Shown here piece after piece: positions 1-8,353 of a stretch of 10,414 nucleotides of DNA (position 1 is its first letter; each line of letters begins with the position of its first letter). The stretch covers positions 15,523 to 25,936 of the forward strand of contig DBMZ01000147.1 in assembly GCA_002299005.1 (NCBI GenBank), read 5' to 3'. The notes beneath the pieces are model-generated. The model saw only the letters and a list, made by a program, of their open reading frames with translations. It was not told the origin of the DNA and searched no databases. The position numbers were made by a program, and so were the translations under genes. The DNA is from Alphaproteobacteria bacterium UBA685. GTDB taxonomy: Bacteria > Pseudomonadota > Alphaproteobacteria > Puniceispirillales > Puniceispirillaceae.

Positions 1-67
1 AGTGCAAAACAGGGCGCCGACAAGTATCAAACAAAGAATAAATTAGTTTTTTAAGCCCTTCCTTGAA

Positions 68-114
68 CTTATTTTTGTCAATAAAAATAATTACAAAAAT
101 TTGACAAAAATAAG
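68..114. repeat. 14-bp perfect inverted repeat with phased A-tracts upstream of nrdJ
   Basis: The arms are 68-81 (CTTATTTTTGTCAA) and 101-114 (TTGACAAAAATAAG). They are perfectly complementary and separated by 19 nt. Five-base T- or A-tracts lie at 72-76, 83-87, 95-99 and 106-110. Their centres are 11, 12 and 11 bp apart, close to one helical turn, which is the arrangement known to bend DNA. The octamer ACAAAAAT occurs directly at 93-100 and 104-111 and inverted at 71-78. No T-run follows the second arm, so it does not look like a terminator. A role as a curved upstream element or a regulator site is inference. Confidence 0.6.
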
Positions 115-132
115 GCAAACAGGTTTGCAAAT

Positions 133-148
133 ACCCACTATATTGTGT
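133..148 (+). promoter_or_regulatory. NrdR box 1 upstream of nrdJ
   Basis: ACCCACTATATTGTGT matches the known NrdR box consensus (ACACWATATATWGTGT) at 14 of 16 positions. NrdR is an ATP/dATP-sensing repressor of ribonucleotide reductase genes in bacteria. The box contains TATATT (139-144), which resembles a -10 element, so a bound repressor would cover the promoter. No good -35 partner is evident for it. The nrdR gene itself is not in this window. Confidence 0.75.
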
Positions 149-165
149 AGCTTTTTAAGTCTGTA

Positions 166-181
166 CCACTACATATGGTGT
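166..181 (+). promoter_or_regulatory. NrdR box 2 upstream of nrdJ
   Basis: CCACTACATATGGTGT matches the NrdR consensus at 13 of 16 positions and begins 33 bp after box 1, about three helical turns. Paired boxes on the same helix face at roughly this spacing are the usual arrangement for NrdR. The repeat of the pattern makes both calls much safer than either alone. Confidence 0.7.
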
Positions 182-235
182 ACCAACACTTTAACATAGT
201 GGGCTAACTATCAGAGAATAAACGGTTCATAATAA

Positions 236-244
236 TTATCCACG
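236..244 (+). promoter_or_regulatory. Possible DnaA box overlapping the nrdJ ribosome binding site
   Basis: TTATCCACG matches the DnaA box consensus TTWTNCACA at 8 of 9 positions, failing only at the last base. It abuts the GAGG Shine-Dalgarno at 244-247. DnaA control of a reductase operon (nrdAB) is known in E. coli. Here only one box is present, so chance occurrence is a real alternative. Confidence 0.3.
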
Positions 245-253
245 AGGTCTAAC

Positions 254-3200
254 ATGCAATTTGAAAGACGGCACACAAAAGATGGTCAAGGCCCTTTTGA
301 TTCAATTGCCTTTCGTTCTGCGACAAGCGAAATCAAAAACCCAGATGGCACCATCGTATTCCGCGCTGAGAATATTGAAGTTCCAGAACAGTTTTCACAA
401 GTAGCCGCAGATATTCTTGCGCAAAAATATTTCAGAAAAGCAGGCGTGCCGGCAAAGCTTGTTAAAGTTGAAGAAAATGACGTGCCATCGTTCTTATGGC
501 GCTCTGCACCAGATGAAAAGGCGCTGAAAAAGCTGCCTGAAGAAGAGCGTTATGCGGGCGAGACATCAGCAAAGCAGGTCTATCACCGCTTGGCTGGCAC
601 ATGGACCTATTGGGGCTGGAAGGGTGGATATTTCAGCTCTGAGGAAGATGCGCGCGTTTATTATGACGAGATGTGTGCGATGCTTGCCTTGCAAATGGCG
701 GCACCCAACTCACCACAATGGTTTAATACGGGCCTACACTGGGCCTATGGCATTGATGGCCCAAGCCAAGGCCACCATTATGTTGATTTTGAAACAGGCA
801 AATTAACACGTTCAAAATCATCTTATGAGCATCCACAGCCACATGCTTGCTTCATTCAGTCAGTGGATGATGACCTTGTGAATGAGGGTGGCATCATGGA
901 TCTGTGGGTTCGTGAAGCACGTTTGTTCAAATATGGTTCAGGAACTGGCTCAAACTTCTCACGCTTGCGTGGGTCAGGTGAAGGCCTATCAGGCGGCGGC
1001 AGATCATCAGGCTTGATGAGCTTCTTGAAAATCGGCGATAGAGCCGCAGGTGCCATTAAGTCAGGCGGCACAACACGCCGCGCGGCTAAGATGGTCACAG
1101 TTGATATTGATCACCCGGATATCGAAGAATATATCGATTGGAAAGTGGTCGAAGAGCAAAAGGTTGCCGCGCTTGTGGCAGGCTCAAAAATCACGCAAAA
1201 GCACATGAATGCTGTAATGGCCGCTTGCACAGAAGCCGAAGGCGAAGATGCCTTTAACCCGCGCGAAAACAAAGCTTTGAAAAAAGCGATTATCGCAGGT
1301 CGCCGTGATATGGTGCCAGAAAACTATATCCAGCGTGTGATTCAATTCGCCAAGCAAGGCTTCACAGAAATTGATTTCAAAACCTATGACACAGATTGGG
1401 ATTCAGATGCCTATTTGACAGTCGCAGGCCAGAACTCAAACAACTCTGTGCGTGTCACAAACGACTTCTTGAATGCGGTTGAAGCAGGCAAGGATTGGGA
1501 TTTGATCCAGCGTATTGACGGCAAGGTTGCCAAGCGCGTTAACGCCTCTGAGCTATGGGATAAGATTGCCCATGCCGCATGGGCCTGTGCTGACCCTGGC
1601 TTGCAATATGATACGACAATCAACGAATGGCACACATGCCCAGCCGGTGGTCGTATTAACGCCTCAAACCCATGTTCAGAATATATGTTCTTGGATGATA
1701 CAGCTTGTAACTTGGCATCGCTAAACTTGATGCAGTTCCGCTTTGAAGATGGCTCATTTGATATTGAGCGCTTTGAATATGCTGTGCGCCTATGGACATT
1801 GGCTTTGGAAGTCTCTGTGATGATGGCCCAATTCCCATCAAAAGAGATCGCACAAGGCTCTTATGATTACCGCACATTGGGTCTTGGTTTTGCCAATATT
1901 GGCGGCCTATTAATGGCTTCAGGCTTTTCTTATGACTCACCAGAAGGCCGCGCGCTTTGTGGGGCTATCACCGCTGTGATGACTGGCCGCTCATACGCCA
2001 CATCAGCTGAGATTGCCTCAGAAGTTGGCGCCTTCCCACGCTATGAGGAAAATGCTGACAATATGTTGCGTGTTATCCGCAACCACCGCCTAGCCGCTCA
2101 TTCACAGAATAAGGGTTATGAAGGTCTGTCTGTATTGCCTGTGCCACTTGACGCTGAAAACTGCCCAGAGGCAGGTCTTGTCGATGCGGCCAAGGCGGCA
2201 TGGGATGATGCGCTTGCCCTTGGTGAGAAGCATGGCTATCGCAACGCCCAGTCAACTGTGGTTGCGCCAACAGGCACAATCGGTCTTGTGATGGATTGTG
2301 ATACCACAGGTATTGAGCCAGATTTCGCGATTGTGAAGTTCAAAAAGCTTGCTGGTGGTGGTTACTTCAAAATCATCAACCGCGTCGTACCAGAGGCCCT
2401 AACACGCCTTGGCTACACAGCGGATCAATTGCAAGACATCACTCGTTATGCGGTTGGTCATGGCAGCCTTGAATCATGTCAGGCCGTCTCGCTAAACGCG
2501 CTTCGTGATAAGGGCTTTGGTGACAAGCAGTTGGATGTATTGAAAGTGGCATTGGAAAATGCGTTTGATATCAAATTTGCTTTCAATCACTTCACATTGG
2601 GTGCTGATTTCTGTCGTGATGAGCTTGGCTTTACCGATGAGCAGTTGAATGACTTTAACTTCAACATGCTAGAAGCGCTTGGCTTTAGCAAAGATGAGAT
2701 TGAAGCCGCAAACATCCATGTTTGTGGTGCGATGACCCTTGAAGGTGCGCCGCACTTGAAAGACGCGCATCTGCCAATCTTTGATTGTGCCAATGTCTGT
2801 GGCCGTATCGGCAAGCGTTTCTTGTCAGTTGATAGCCACATCACAATGATGGCCGCATCACAGCCATTTATCTCTGGTGCGATTTCAAAGACAATCAACA
2901 TGCCAAATAATGCCGAAGTGCATGAATGTGGCGAGGCCTATATGCTGTCATGGCGCCTAGGTCTTAAGGCAAACGCGCTTTATCGTGACGGCTCAAAGCT
3001 TAGCCAGCCACTATCATCATCATTGGTTGAAGATGAAGATGACGAGGCAGAAGAGCTATCAGCCGCACCACAAGCCGCCGCTGTGCCGCAAATTGTTGAG
3101 AAGATTGTGGAACGTGTCATTGCGCAAACAGAGCGTGATAAGCTACCACAACGCCGCAAGGGCTACACACAAAAGGCAACCGTTGGTGGTCATAAGGTCT

Positions 3201-3874
3201 ATCTGCGTACAGGCGAATATGAAGATGGTCGCTTGGGTGAGATTTTCATCGATATGCATAAAGAAGGCGCCGCCTTCCGCTCATTGATGAATAACTTTGC
3301 CATCGCAGTATCAATTGGCCTGCAATATGGTGTGCCGCTCGAAGAATATGTCGAAGCCTTCACATTCACACGCTTTGAGCCGCAAGGCATTGTGACAGGA
3401 AATGATGCGATTAAGATGGCAACATCTATCCTCGACTACACATTCCGCGAGCTAGCTGTCTCTTATCTTGACCGCCATGATCTAGGTCATGTGTCAAAAG
3501 AAGATTTGGACACAAGCACAACAGGCACAGGTGAAGCACAGTCTGAGCTATTGAATAAGGTCACAAGCCGTGGCTTTATCCGTAAGCAAGGTCTGGTTGT
3601 CTATTCAAACAACAACGCCGCGGCGGCTGTTGCAGAAGCACCACAGACAACATCGCTCGCACCGTCTGTCTCAGTTGAAGCCGCTGTGCAAACAGCCGCC
3701 ACAACAACCGTGACAGCACCGCAAGCGGCACCAACAAAGAACACGCAAGTTCAGCAAGCAAAGATGCAAGGCTATGAAGGGGAATCATGCCCTGAATGCC
3801 AAAACTTCACACTTGTGCGTAATGGCACTTGTTTGAAATGCAACACTTGCGGCTCAACAACGGGCTGTAGCTAG
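254..3874 (+). CDS. nrdJ: Vitamin B12-dependent (class II) ribonucleoside-diphosphate reductase
   Basis: A 1206-residue cytosolic enzyme that reduces ribonucleotides to deoxyribonucleotides using adenosylcobalamin to make a thiyl radical. It needs no oxygen and no separate radical subunit. The reductase barrel spans about residues 100-900. In the active site, N472-P-C474-S-E476 supplies the radical cysteine plus Asn and Glu; C199 and C485 are the expected redox pair, with the 11-residue spacing from C474 to C485 seen in class II enzymes. A TSCPD domain covers about 985-1090. The C-terminal tail carries C1179, C1182, C1193, C1196, C1199 and C1205, as expected for thiol relay and metal binding. 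Low-complexity linkers lie at about 920-965 and 1119-1174. The segment at about 305-370 looks like the insert of alphaproteobacterial NrdJ and is not an intein. The ATG follows GAGG (244-247) by six bases. The gene is monocistronic, with NrdR-like boxes upstream and a terminator downstream. Confidence 0.97.
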   Translation: MQFERRHTKDGQGPFDSIAFRSATSEIKNPDGTIVFRAENIEVPEQFSQVAADILAQKYFRKAGVPAKLVKVEENDVPSFLWRSAPDEKALKKLPEEERYAGETSAKQVYHRLAGTWTYWGWKGGYFSSEEDARVYYDEMCAMLALQMAAPNSPQWFNTGLHWAYGIDGPSQGHHYVDFETGKLTRSKSSYEHPQPHACFIQSVDDDLVNEGGIMDLWVREARLFKYGSGTGSNFSRLRGSGEGLSGGGRSSGLMSFLKIGDRAAGAIKSGGTTRRAAKMVTVDIDHPDIEEYIDWKVVEEQKVAALVAGSKITQKHMNAVMAACTEAEGEDAFNPRENKALKKAIIAGRRDMVPENYIQRVIQFAKQGFTEIDFKTYDTDWDSDAYLTVAGQNSNNSVRVTNDFLNAVEAGKDWDLIQRIDGKVAKRVNASELWDKIAHAAWACADPGLQYDTTINEWHTCPAGGRINASNPCSEYMFLDDTACNLASLNLMQFRFEDGSFDIERFEYAVRLWTLALEVSVMMAQFPSKEIAQGSYDYRTLGLGFANIGGLLMASGFSYDSPEGRALCGAITAVMTGRSYATSAEIASEVGAFPRYEENADNMLRVIRNHRLAAHSQNKGYEGLSVLPVPLDAENCPEAGLVDAAKAAWDDALALGEKHGYRNAQSTVVAPTGTIGLVMDCDTTGIEPDFAIVKFKKLAGGGYFKIINRVVPEALTRLGYTADQLQDITRYAVGHGSLESCQAVSLNALRDKGFGDKQLDVLKVALENAFDIKFAFNHFTLGADFCRDELGFTDEQLNDFNFNMLEALGFSKDEIEAANIHVCGAMTLEGAPHLKDAHLPIFDCANVCGRIGKRFLSVDSHITMMAASQPFISGAISKTINMPNNAEVHECGEAYMLSWRLGLKANALYRDGSKLSQPLSSSLVEDEDDEAEELSAAPQAAAVPQIVEKIVERVIAQTERDKLPQRRKGYTQKATVGGHKVYLRTGEYEDGRLGEIFIDMHKEGAAFRSLMNNFAIAVSIGLQYGVPLEEYVEAFTFTRFEPQGIVTGNDAIKMATSILDYTFRELAVSYLDRHDLGHVSKEDLDTSTTGTGEAQSELLNKVTSRGFIRKQGLVVYSNNNAAAAVAEAPQTTSLAPSVSVEAAVQTAATTTVTAPQAAPTKNTQVQQAKMQGYEGESCPECQNFTLVRNGTCLKCNTCGSTTGCS

Positions 3875-3902
3875 GCTGTAAGCTTACGTTCTAACATCTA
3901 TC

Positions 3903-3934
3903 AAAGCCCCAAATGTATGTTTGGGGCTTTTTTT
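3903..3934 (+). terminator. Rho-independent terminator of nrdJ
   Basis: A perfect 11-bp stem pairs AAAGCCCCAAA (3903-3913) with TTTGGGGCTTT (3920-3930) around a 6-nt loop and runs into seven T residues (3928-3934). It starts 28 nt after the nrdJ stop codon and separates nrdJ from ridA. Confidence 0.93.
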
Positions 3935-3976
3935 AATGGTTTTTGATGCCCCCCCTTTAGACAAAACAACTAGACA

Positions 3977-4002
3977 TAACAGAGCCAATAGCGGCACTGT
4001 TA
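3977..4002. promoter_or_regulatory. Imperfect dyad / hairpin in the ridA upstream region
   Basis: TAACAG (3977-3982) pairs with CTGTTA (3997-4002), and inside it GCC (3984-3986) pairs with GGC (3993-3995). One A-A mismatch separates the two helices and the loop is 6 nt. It could be an operator or a leader RNA hairpin. A GATAAT at 4007-4012 could be a -10 for ridA, but I see no good -35. No T-run follows, so it is not a terminator. Confidence 0.35.
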
Positions 4003-4038
4003 GGATGATAATACCCCCCTCTTAATAAGGAGCCTCTC

Positions 4039-4506
4039 ATGTCTGAAACTATTTATGACCGCCTAGCCGCCCTTGGCATCACTTTGCCAGAGGCCCCTGC
4101 CCCTGCCGCCAATTACGTGCCTTATATTCAAACAGGCAAATTACTATTTATCTCTGGCCAAGTGCCACTTGTGAATGGCGCGATTGAAGTCACAGGCACG
4201 GTGGGCGATGATGTCAGCCTTGAGGTGGCCCAAGATCAAGCACGCATCTGTGCGATAAATATTCTGGCACAAGCAAATGCCGCAACAGGGGGCGATCTCT
4301 CAAAGGTCAAACAAATCGTCAAGCTTGGCGGGTTTGTTGCTTGCACAAATGATTTCAGCAACCAGCCAGAGGTCATTAACGGCGCCTCTAATTTGATGGC
4401 GGATGTGTTTGGCACAGCTGGCCAACATGCGCGTTTTGCGGTTGGCACAAACGCCCTGCCACGCGGTGTCTGTGTTGAAATTGATGCGGTGATCGAACTT
4501 CACTAA
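4039..4506 (+). CDS. RidA family protein (YjgF/YER057c/UK114)
   Basis: A 155-residue cytosolic protein of the Rid family. Canonical RidA hydrolyses reactive enamine/imine intermediates such as 2-aminoacrylate released by PLP enzymes. The family is visible in the stretch TGKLLFISGQVP and in the C-terminal HAR...LPRGVCVEIDAVIEL. R132 matches the conserved arginine that binds the substrate carboxylate. The protein is about 25 residues longer than RidA itself. The LGITLPEAPAPAANYVPY start is typical of a longer bacterial subgroup whose substrate is, as far as I know, unsettled, so no symbol is given. The ATG is preceded by AAGGAG (4027-4032) at 6-nt spacing. Terminators on both sides make it a single-gene unit. 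Confidence 0.92.
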   Translation: MSETIYDRLAALGITLPEAPAPAANYVPYIQTGKLLFISGQVPLVNGAIEVTGTVGDDVSLEVAQDQARICAINILAQANAATGGDLSKVKQIVKLGGFVACTNDFSNQPEVINGASNLMADVFGTAGQHARFAVGTNALPRGVCVEIDAVIELH

Positions 4507-4535
4507 AACACCTCTACGCGCTTGACCCCTATGCC

Positions 4536-4575
4536 CCCTCACCCCATATCTGATGTTAAGGGTGAGGGTTTTTTT
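4536..4575 (+). terminator. Rho-independent terminator of ridA
   Basis: CCCTCACCC (4536-4544) pairs perfectly with GGGTGAGGG (4560-4568) and is followed by seven T residues (4569-4575). The 15-nt loop can form a small inner CAT/ATG pairing. It lies 30 nt after the ridA stop codon, so the next gene probably needs its own promoter. Confidence 0.88.
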
Positions 4576-4580
4576 ATGAT

Positions 4581-4592
4581 ATTTGGCCAAAT
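4581..4592. repeat. 12-bp perfect palindrome upstream of the FemAB-like gene
   Basis: ATTTGGCCAAAT is a perfect palindrome ending 22 bp before the start codon. ATGAT occurs at 4576-4580 and 4591-4595, just outside and at its end. It could be an operator, but a 12-bp palindrome is expected a few times by chance in 10 kb. Confidence 0.3.
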
Positions 4593-4614
4593 GATGTAAG
4601 GGTGATGACGCATT

Positions 4615-5748
4615 ATGTATCTTGAACCATGCCGTGATATTCACACCCTTAATGCCGCTGAGTGGGACAGCCTTATCCCTGATCAAAATCCCTTCCTCTC
4701 ACATGGCTTCCTAGGAGCGCTAGAGACGAGCGGCTCTGTTGGTGAGGGCACAGGATGGGAGCCGTTTCACCTCTTATTGCATGATAGTGACAAAAAACTG
4801 CGCGGTGCGATGCCAGGCTATATCAAAAGCCATTCCTATGGCGAATATGTCTTCGACCATAGCTGGGCGAATGGGTTTGAACGTGCGGGCGGCTCTTACT
4901 ATCCGAAATTTTTATCCGCCGTACCTTTCACCCCTGTCCCCGGCGCGCGCCTTCTTGCCCCATCAGATGATGCCCAAGCAAGAGACGCGCTGATAGCTGG
5001 CACAAAAGAGCTGTCGGACAGATTATCACTTTCATCTGCCCATGTGAATTTCATCAGCACAGAAGACAAAGCCGCCTTTGAGCGCGCAGGTTGGCACATC
5101 AGGCAAGGCGTTCAATTTCATTGGCACAATGATGGCTATCAGACATTTGATGATTTTCTTGGCGCGCTATCTTCGCGAAAGCGCAAGAATATTCGCAAAG
5201 AAAGACAAAGCCTTAGCGCCCATAACATCACCTTTGCGCGCCTATCAGGTGATGATATTAAACCGCACCATTGGGATTGTTTTTATGATTTCTATTTGGC
5301 GACGATTGAAAAAAAATGGGGCGGGGCCTATCTGACACGCGGCTTTTTTGAAGCCATTGGCCAGAATCTGCGTGATAAGATCATGCTGGTACTTGCTATC
5401 CAAGATGGCCAGATGATCGCTGGCGCGCTTAACCTTATGAATGATAAATGCCTGTTTGGGCGCAATTGGGGGGCACGAGAAGACATCCCTAATTTGCATT
5501 TTGAGACATGCTATTATCAGGCGATTGACCATGCGATTGAAACAAAGCGAAGCCGCGTTGAGGCAGGCGCACAAGGCATGCATAAGGTACAGCGCGGTTA
5601 TGTGCCCGTCCTGACCTATTCAGCGCACCATATTGCGCATGAAGGCTTTAGCGATGCCATTGCGCGTTTCCTTAAGGCTGAAAATCACGCGGTCACACAA
5701 GAAGCTGAAGAGATCATGCATTACACCCCCTATCGCAATCAGGGCTGA
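4615..5748 (+). CDS. FemAB-like / GNAT-fold acyltransferase family protein (COG3146, DUF482 type)
   Basis: A 377-residue protein with no signal peptide or membrane segment, so probably cytosolic. It matches the family annotated as peptidoglycan biosynthesis/recognition, FemAB-like. Family hallmarks I recognise are N-terminal NPFLSHGFL, the DHSWANGFERAGGSYYPK block from D81, the YYPKFLSAVPFTPVPGARLL stretch to about residue 115, a basic SSRKRKNIRKER segment from S186, and the late G318-AQGMHKVQRGYVPV motif. FemA/B proteins use aminoacyl-tRNA to build peptidoglycan cross-bridges. Whether this branch does so is unknown, and its substrate cannot be read here. The start ATG has a weakly placed AAGGG (4598-4602) 12 nt upstream, and no better in-frame start is apparent. 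The gene converges on clpA with 8 bp between stops and no visible terminator. Confidence 0.85.
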   Translation: MYLEPCRDIHTLNAAEWDSLIPDQNPFLSHGFLGALETSGSVGEGTGWEPFHLLLHDSDKKLRGAMPGYIKSHSYGEYVFDHSWANGFERAGGSYYPKFLSAVPFTPVPGARLLAPSDDAQARDALIAGTKELSDRLSLSSAHVNFISTEDKAAFERAGWHIRQGVQFHWHNDGYQTFDDFLGALSSRKRKNIRKERQSLSAHNITFARLSGDDIKPHHWDCFYDFYLATIEKKWGGAYLTRGFFEAIGQNLRDKIMLVLAIQDGQMIAGALNLMNDKCLFGRNWGAREDIPNLHFETCYYQAIDHAIETKRSRVEAGAQGMHKVQRGYVPVLTYSAHHIAHEGFSDAIARFLKAENHAVTQEAEEIMHYTPYRNQG

Positions 5749-5756
5749 TTAACGCG

Positions 5757-8027
5757 CTAGACCTTTTCAGCCTTCTTTGATTTCGGCTTTTGCGGTGCCG
5801 GCTTTGCGGTCACCATCAGCCCATCTTCTTGGCATGATACATAGGCGATCCCGCCATTGACCAAATCACCAAATAGCATCATTTCCGCGAGCGGCTTTTT
5901 GATATGTTCTTGGACAACACGTGCCAAAGGACGCGCCCCATAGGCCGCATCATACCCCTTCATTGCCAGCCAATCACGCGCCTTATCATCAAGCTCAATT
6001 TCAACAGACCGGTCGGCCAATTGCATCTCTAGCTGCATGATAAATTTATCAACAACCATGCGTACAACATCACTTGGCAAGGCACCAAACGGGATAATCG
6101 CATCAAGACGGTTCCGGAATTCAGGCGTAAAGGCGCGTTCAATTGCCTCTTGGTCGGCATCAATCTTATTGCCTCTGCCAAAGCCGATGGCCTGTTTTGA
6201 CATTTCCTGCGCGCCGGCATTGGTGGTCATAATCAAAATCACATTACGGAAATCAACCGACTTACCATTTGAATCTGTCAGCCTGCCATGATCCATCACC
6301 TGCAAAAGCAGATTAAACAGATCAGGATGCGCCTTTTCAATCTCATCTAGCAACAAGACAGCATGCGGATTCTGGTCAATCGCATCTGTTAACAGACCGC
6401 CTTGGTCAAACCCAACATAGCCCGGAGGCGCCCCAATTAGGCGCGATACGGTATGGCGTTCCATATATTCTGACATATCAAAGCGCACAAGCTTGACGCC
6501 CAAAGTCTCTGATAGCTGTTTTGCCACCTCTGTCTTACCGACACCTGTTGGGCCTGAGAATAGATAATTGCCAATCGGCTTTTCAGGCTCACGCAAGCCC
6601 GCACGCGATAATTTAATCGCCGATGAAAGCGCGGTAATCGCTTGATCTTGGCCAAATACCATCCGTTTCAGATCTGTATCCAAATTCGCCAAAGCTTGCT
6701 TATCATCACGGCTGACATGCTTTGACGGGATACGCGCCATTGTTGCGATGGTCGCTTCAATTTCCCTTTGGCCGATAGATGTCTTGCGGCGCGACGGGGC
6801 CAGCAAATTCTGTGCGGCGGCGGCCTCATCAATCACATCAATCGCCTTATCAGGCAATTTGCGATCGTTAATATAGCGCGAGGCTAATTCCACAGCCGTC
6901 TTAATCGCCGCATTGGTATATTTCACACCATGATGCGCCTCATAGCGCGGCTTTAGCCCTGTGAGGATCTTAATCGCATCACTGACGCTTGGCTCATTCA
7001 CATCAATCTTTTGGAAGCGGCGCACCAAGGCACGGTCTTTTTCAAAATAACCGCGATATTCCTTATAGGTTGTCGAGCCGATGCAGCGCAATGTGCCATC
7101 TTGCAAAGCAGGCTTCAGCAAGTTTGACGCATCCATCGCCCCGCCAGACGTTGACCCTGCGCCGATGATGGTGTGGATCTCATCAATGAACAAAACAGCT
7201 TGATCATTCTGTGCGACCTGTTTCATCACCGCTTTCAAGCGTTCTTCAAAATCACCGCGGTACCGCGTACCTGCCAAAAGCTGGCCCATATCAAGTGAAT
7301 AGATAACCGCCTCTTTCAAGACATCTGGCACCGCGCCATCATGAATGCGCTTTGCCAGACCTTCGGCAATCGCTGTCTTACCAACGCCCGGATCTCCCAC
7401 ATAAAGCGGGTTATTCTTTGAGCGACGGCAGAGGATCTGAATGGTTCTATCAACCTCGCTATCACGCCCAATAAGCGGGTCAATCTTATCAGCGGCGGCC
7501 TTGTCATTCAAATTCACCGCATATTGTGTCAGCGCGCTTTGCTCAGCGTCACCGCCTGCACTCTCGCCGTCTGTCTCATCCGCACCGCGCGGCGCATCAC
7601 CCTTGCCATGCGCAATATAGCTGACCGCATCAAGGCGGCTCATCTCAAGCGTCTTCAAATACCAGACAGCATGGCTATCACGTTCTGAGAACATGGCGAC
7701 AAGGACATTTGCCCCTGTTGCGACATCACGATTTGAGGATTGTGTATGGATGATGGCACGCTGAATAACACGCTGAAAACCAGCGGTTGGTTGCACTTCT
7801 GAATTCGGCTCAGCAGAGACGATATTCTCAAGCTCATCTTGGATATGAACCTGCAGCATCATCTTTAATTCTTCGACATCCACCTGACAGGCGCGCATCA
7901 CATCAAGCGCATCAGGGTCTTCTGTCATCGCCATCAGCAAATGCTCTAGCGTGGCAAATTCATGCGCATGTTCTGCGGCAATATGCATGGCCTTCGTGAT
8001 GGTTTGTTCTAGATCTTTTGAAAGCAT
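5757..8027 (-). CDS. clpA: ATP-dependent Clp protease ATP-binding subunit ClpA
   Basis: A 756-residue cytosolic AAA+ unfoldase, about the length of E. coli ClpA. It forms hexamers, unfolds substrates and threads them into ClpP. The N-domain (about 1-140) is the ClpS-docking repeat domain; an acidic Gly/Ser-rich linker follows at about 141-165. D1 has Walker A GDPGVGKT (211-218), pore loop around Y256-R257-G258 and Walker B VLFIDE (278-283). D2 has Walker A GPTGVGKT (492-499), pore loop Y537-V538-G539, Walker B VLLLDE (557-562) and sensor-2 GARPLAR (697-703). I614-G615-F616 is the ClpP-binding loop. There is no middle coiled coil, which rules out ClpB. The gene lies 2 nt after clpS with only a weak GAGAAAG inside the clpS end, suggesting translational coupling. 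The Lys-rich tail (about 742-756) is unremarkable. ClpP is not in the window. Confidence 0.97.
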   Translation of the reverse strand: MLSKDLEQTITKAMHIAAEHAHEFATLEHLLMAMTEDPDALDVMRACQVDVEELKMMLQVHIQDELENIVSAEPNSEVQPTAGFQRVIQRAIIHTQSSNRDVATGANVLVAMFSERDSHAVWYLKTLEMSRLDAVSYIAHGKGDAPRGADETDGESAGGDAEQSALTQYAVNLNDKAAADKIDPLIGRDSEVDRTIQILCRRSKNNPLYVGDPGVGKTAIAEGLAKRIHDGAVPDVLKEAVIYSLDMGQLLAGTRYRGDFEERLKAVMKQVAQNDQAVLFIDEIHTIIGAGSTSGGAMDASNLLKPALQDGTLRCIGSTTYKEYRGYFEKDRALVRRFQKIDVNEPSVSDAIKILTGLKPRYEAHHGVKYTNAAIKTAVELASRYINDRKLPDKAIDVIDEAAAAQNLLAPSRRKTSIGQREIEATIATMARIPSKHVSRDDKQALANLDTDLKRMVFGQDQAITALSSAIKLSRAGLREPEKPIGNYLFSGPTGVGKTEVAKQLSETLGVKLVRFDMSEYMERHTVSRLIGAPPGYVGFDQGGLLTDAIDQNPHAVLLLDEIEKAHPDLFNLLLQVMDHGRLTDSNGKSVDFRNVILIMTTNAGAQEMSKQAIGFGRGNKIDADQEAIERAFTPEFRNRLDAIIPFGALPSDVVRMVVDKFIMQLEMQLADRSVEIELDDKARDWLAMKGYDAAYGARPLARVVQEHIKKPLAEMMLFGDLVNGGIAYVSCQEDGLMVTAKPAPQKPKSKKAEKV

Positions 8028-8029
8028 TT

Positions 8030-8353
8030 TTATTCTTTCTCAAGTTGCAATTGTAGGGGATGTTCATTTTGGCGCGCGAAATTCATCACTTGCGAAGCCT
8101 TCGTTTCTGCGATTTCGTAGGTGAATATACCGCAAACCCCAACACCACGCTGGTGGACGTGAAGCATAATCCGTTGGGCTGATTCAGTGTTATGGCCAAA
8201 ATAACGTTGCAAGACCATCACAACGAATTCCATTGGCGTGTAATCATCATTCAACATCAACACACGATAAAGTGACGGTTTTTTTGTTTTCACCCTCTCA
8301 TCAAGGACGACATTGCCATCATTATTATCATTATCAGTTTTTTTATCAGCCAT
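8030..8353 (-). CDS. clpS: ATP-dependent Clp protease adaptor ClpS
   Basis: A 107-residue adaptor that binds N-degron substrates (Leu, Phe, Tyr, Trp N-termini in the known system) and delivers them to ClpA. The signature [15 protein letters not shown] is present. N35, D37, M41 and H67 (in [15 protein letters not shown]) align with the N-degron pocket residues of Caulobacter ClpS. The flexible N-terminus is rich in Asn, Asp and Lys, as usual. I chose ATG at 8353. The frame stays open upstream to a TTG at 8479, but that would give 149 residues against the usual 100-120, and the extra 42 residues look nothing like ClpS. A modest GAG lies just upstream of the ATG. It is the first gene of the clpS-clpA operon. 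I found no convincing promoter for it. Confidence 0.95.
   Translation of the reverse strand: MADKKTDNDNNDGNVVLDERVKTKKPSLYRVLMLNDDYTPMEFVVMVLQRYFGHNTESAQRIMLHVHQRGVGVCGIFTYEIAETKASQVMNFARQNEHPLQLQLEKE

Noticed and set aside
1..54. Possible 3' end of an upstream + strand gene: an open frame from base 1 to a TAA at 52-54
   Set aside because: Only 17 codons are visible, with no recognisable family, and the other + frames also read open for 12-14 codons. It cannot be told from chance.
1..253. Cobalamin riboswitch before the B12-dependent nrdJ
   Set aside because: I see no B12-box-like conserved core, and the region is AT-rich with NrdR-like boxes instead.
1150..1370. Intein or foreign insert in nrdJ
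   Set aside because: The segment reads as the lysine-rich insert I recall from alphaproteobacterial NrdJ. It has no intein splice-junction residues and does not change the frame.
3949..4019. Runs of C (3949-3955 and 4014-4019) as phase-variable homopolymers
   Set aside because: They are intergenic, short, and not placed to switch a reading frame.
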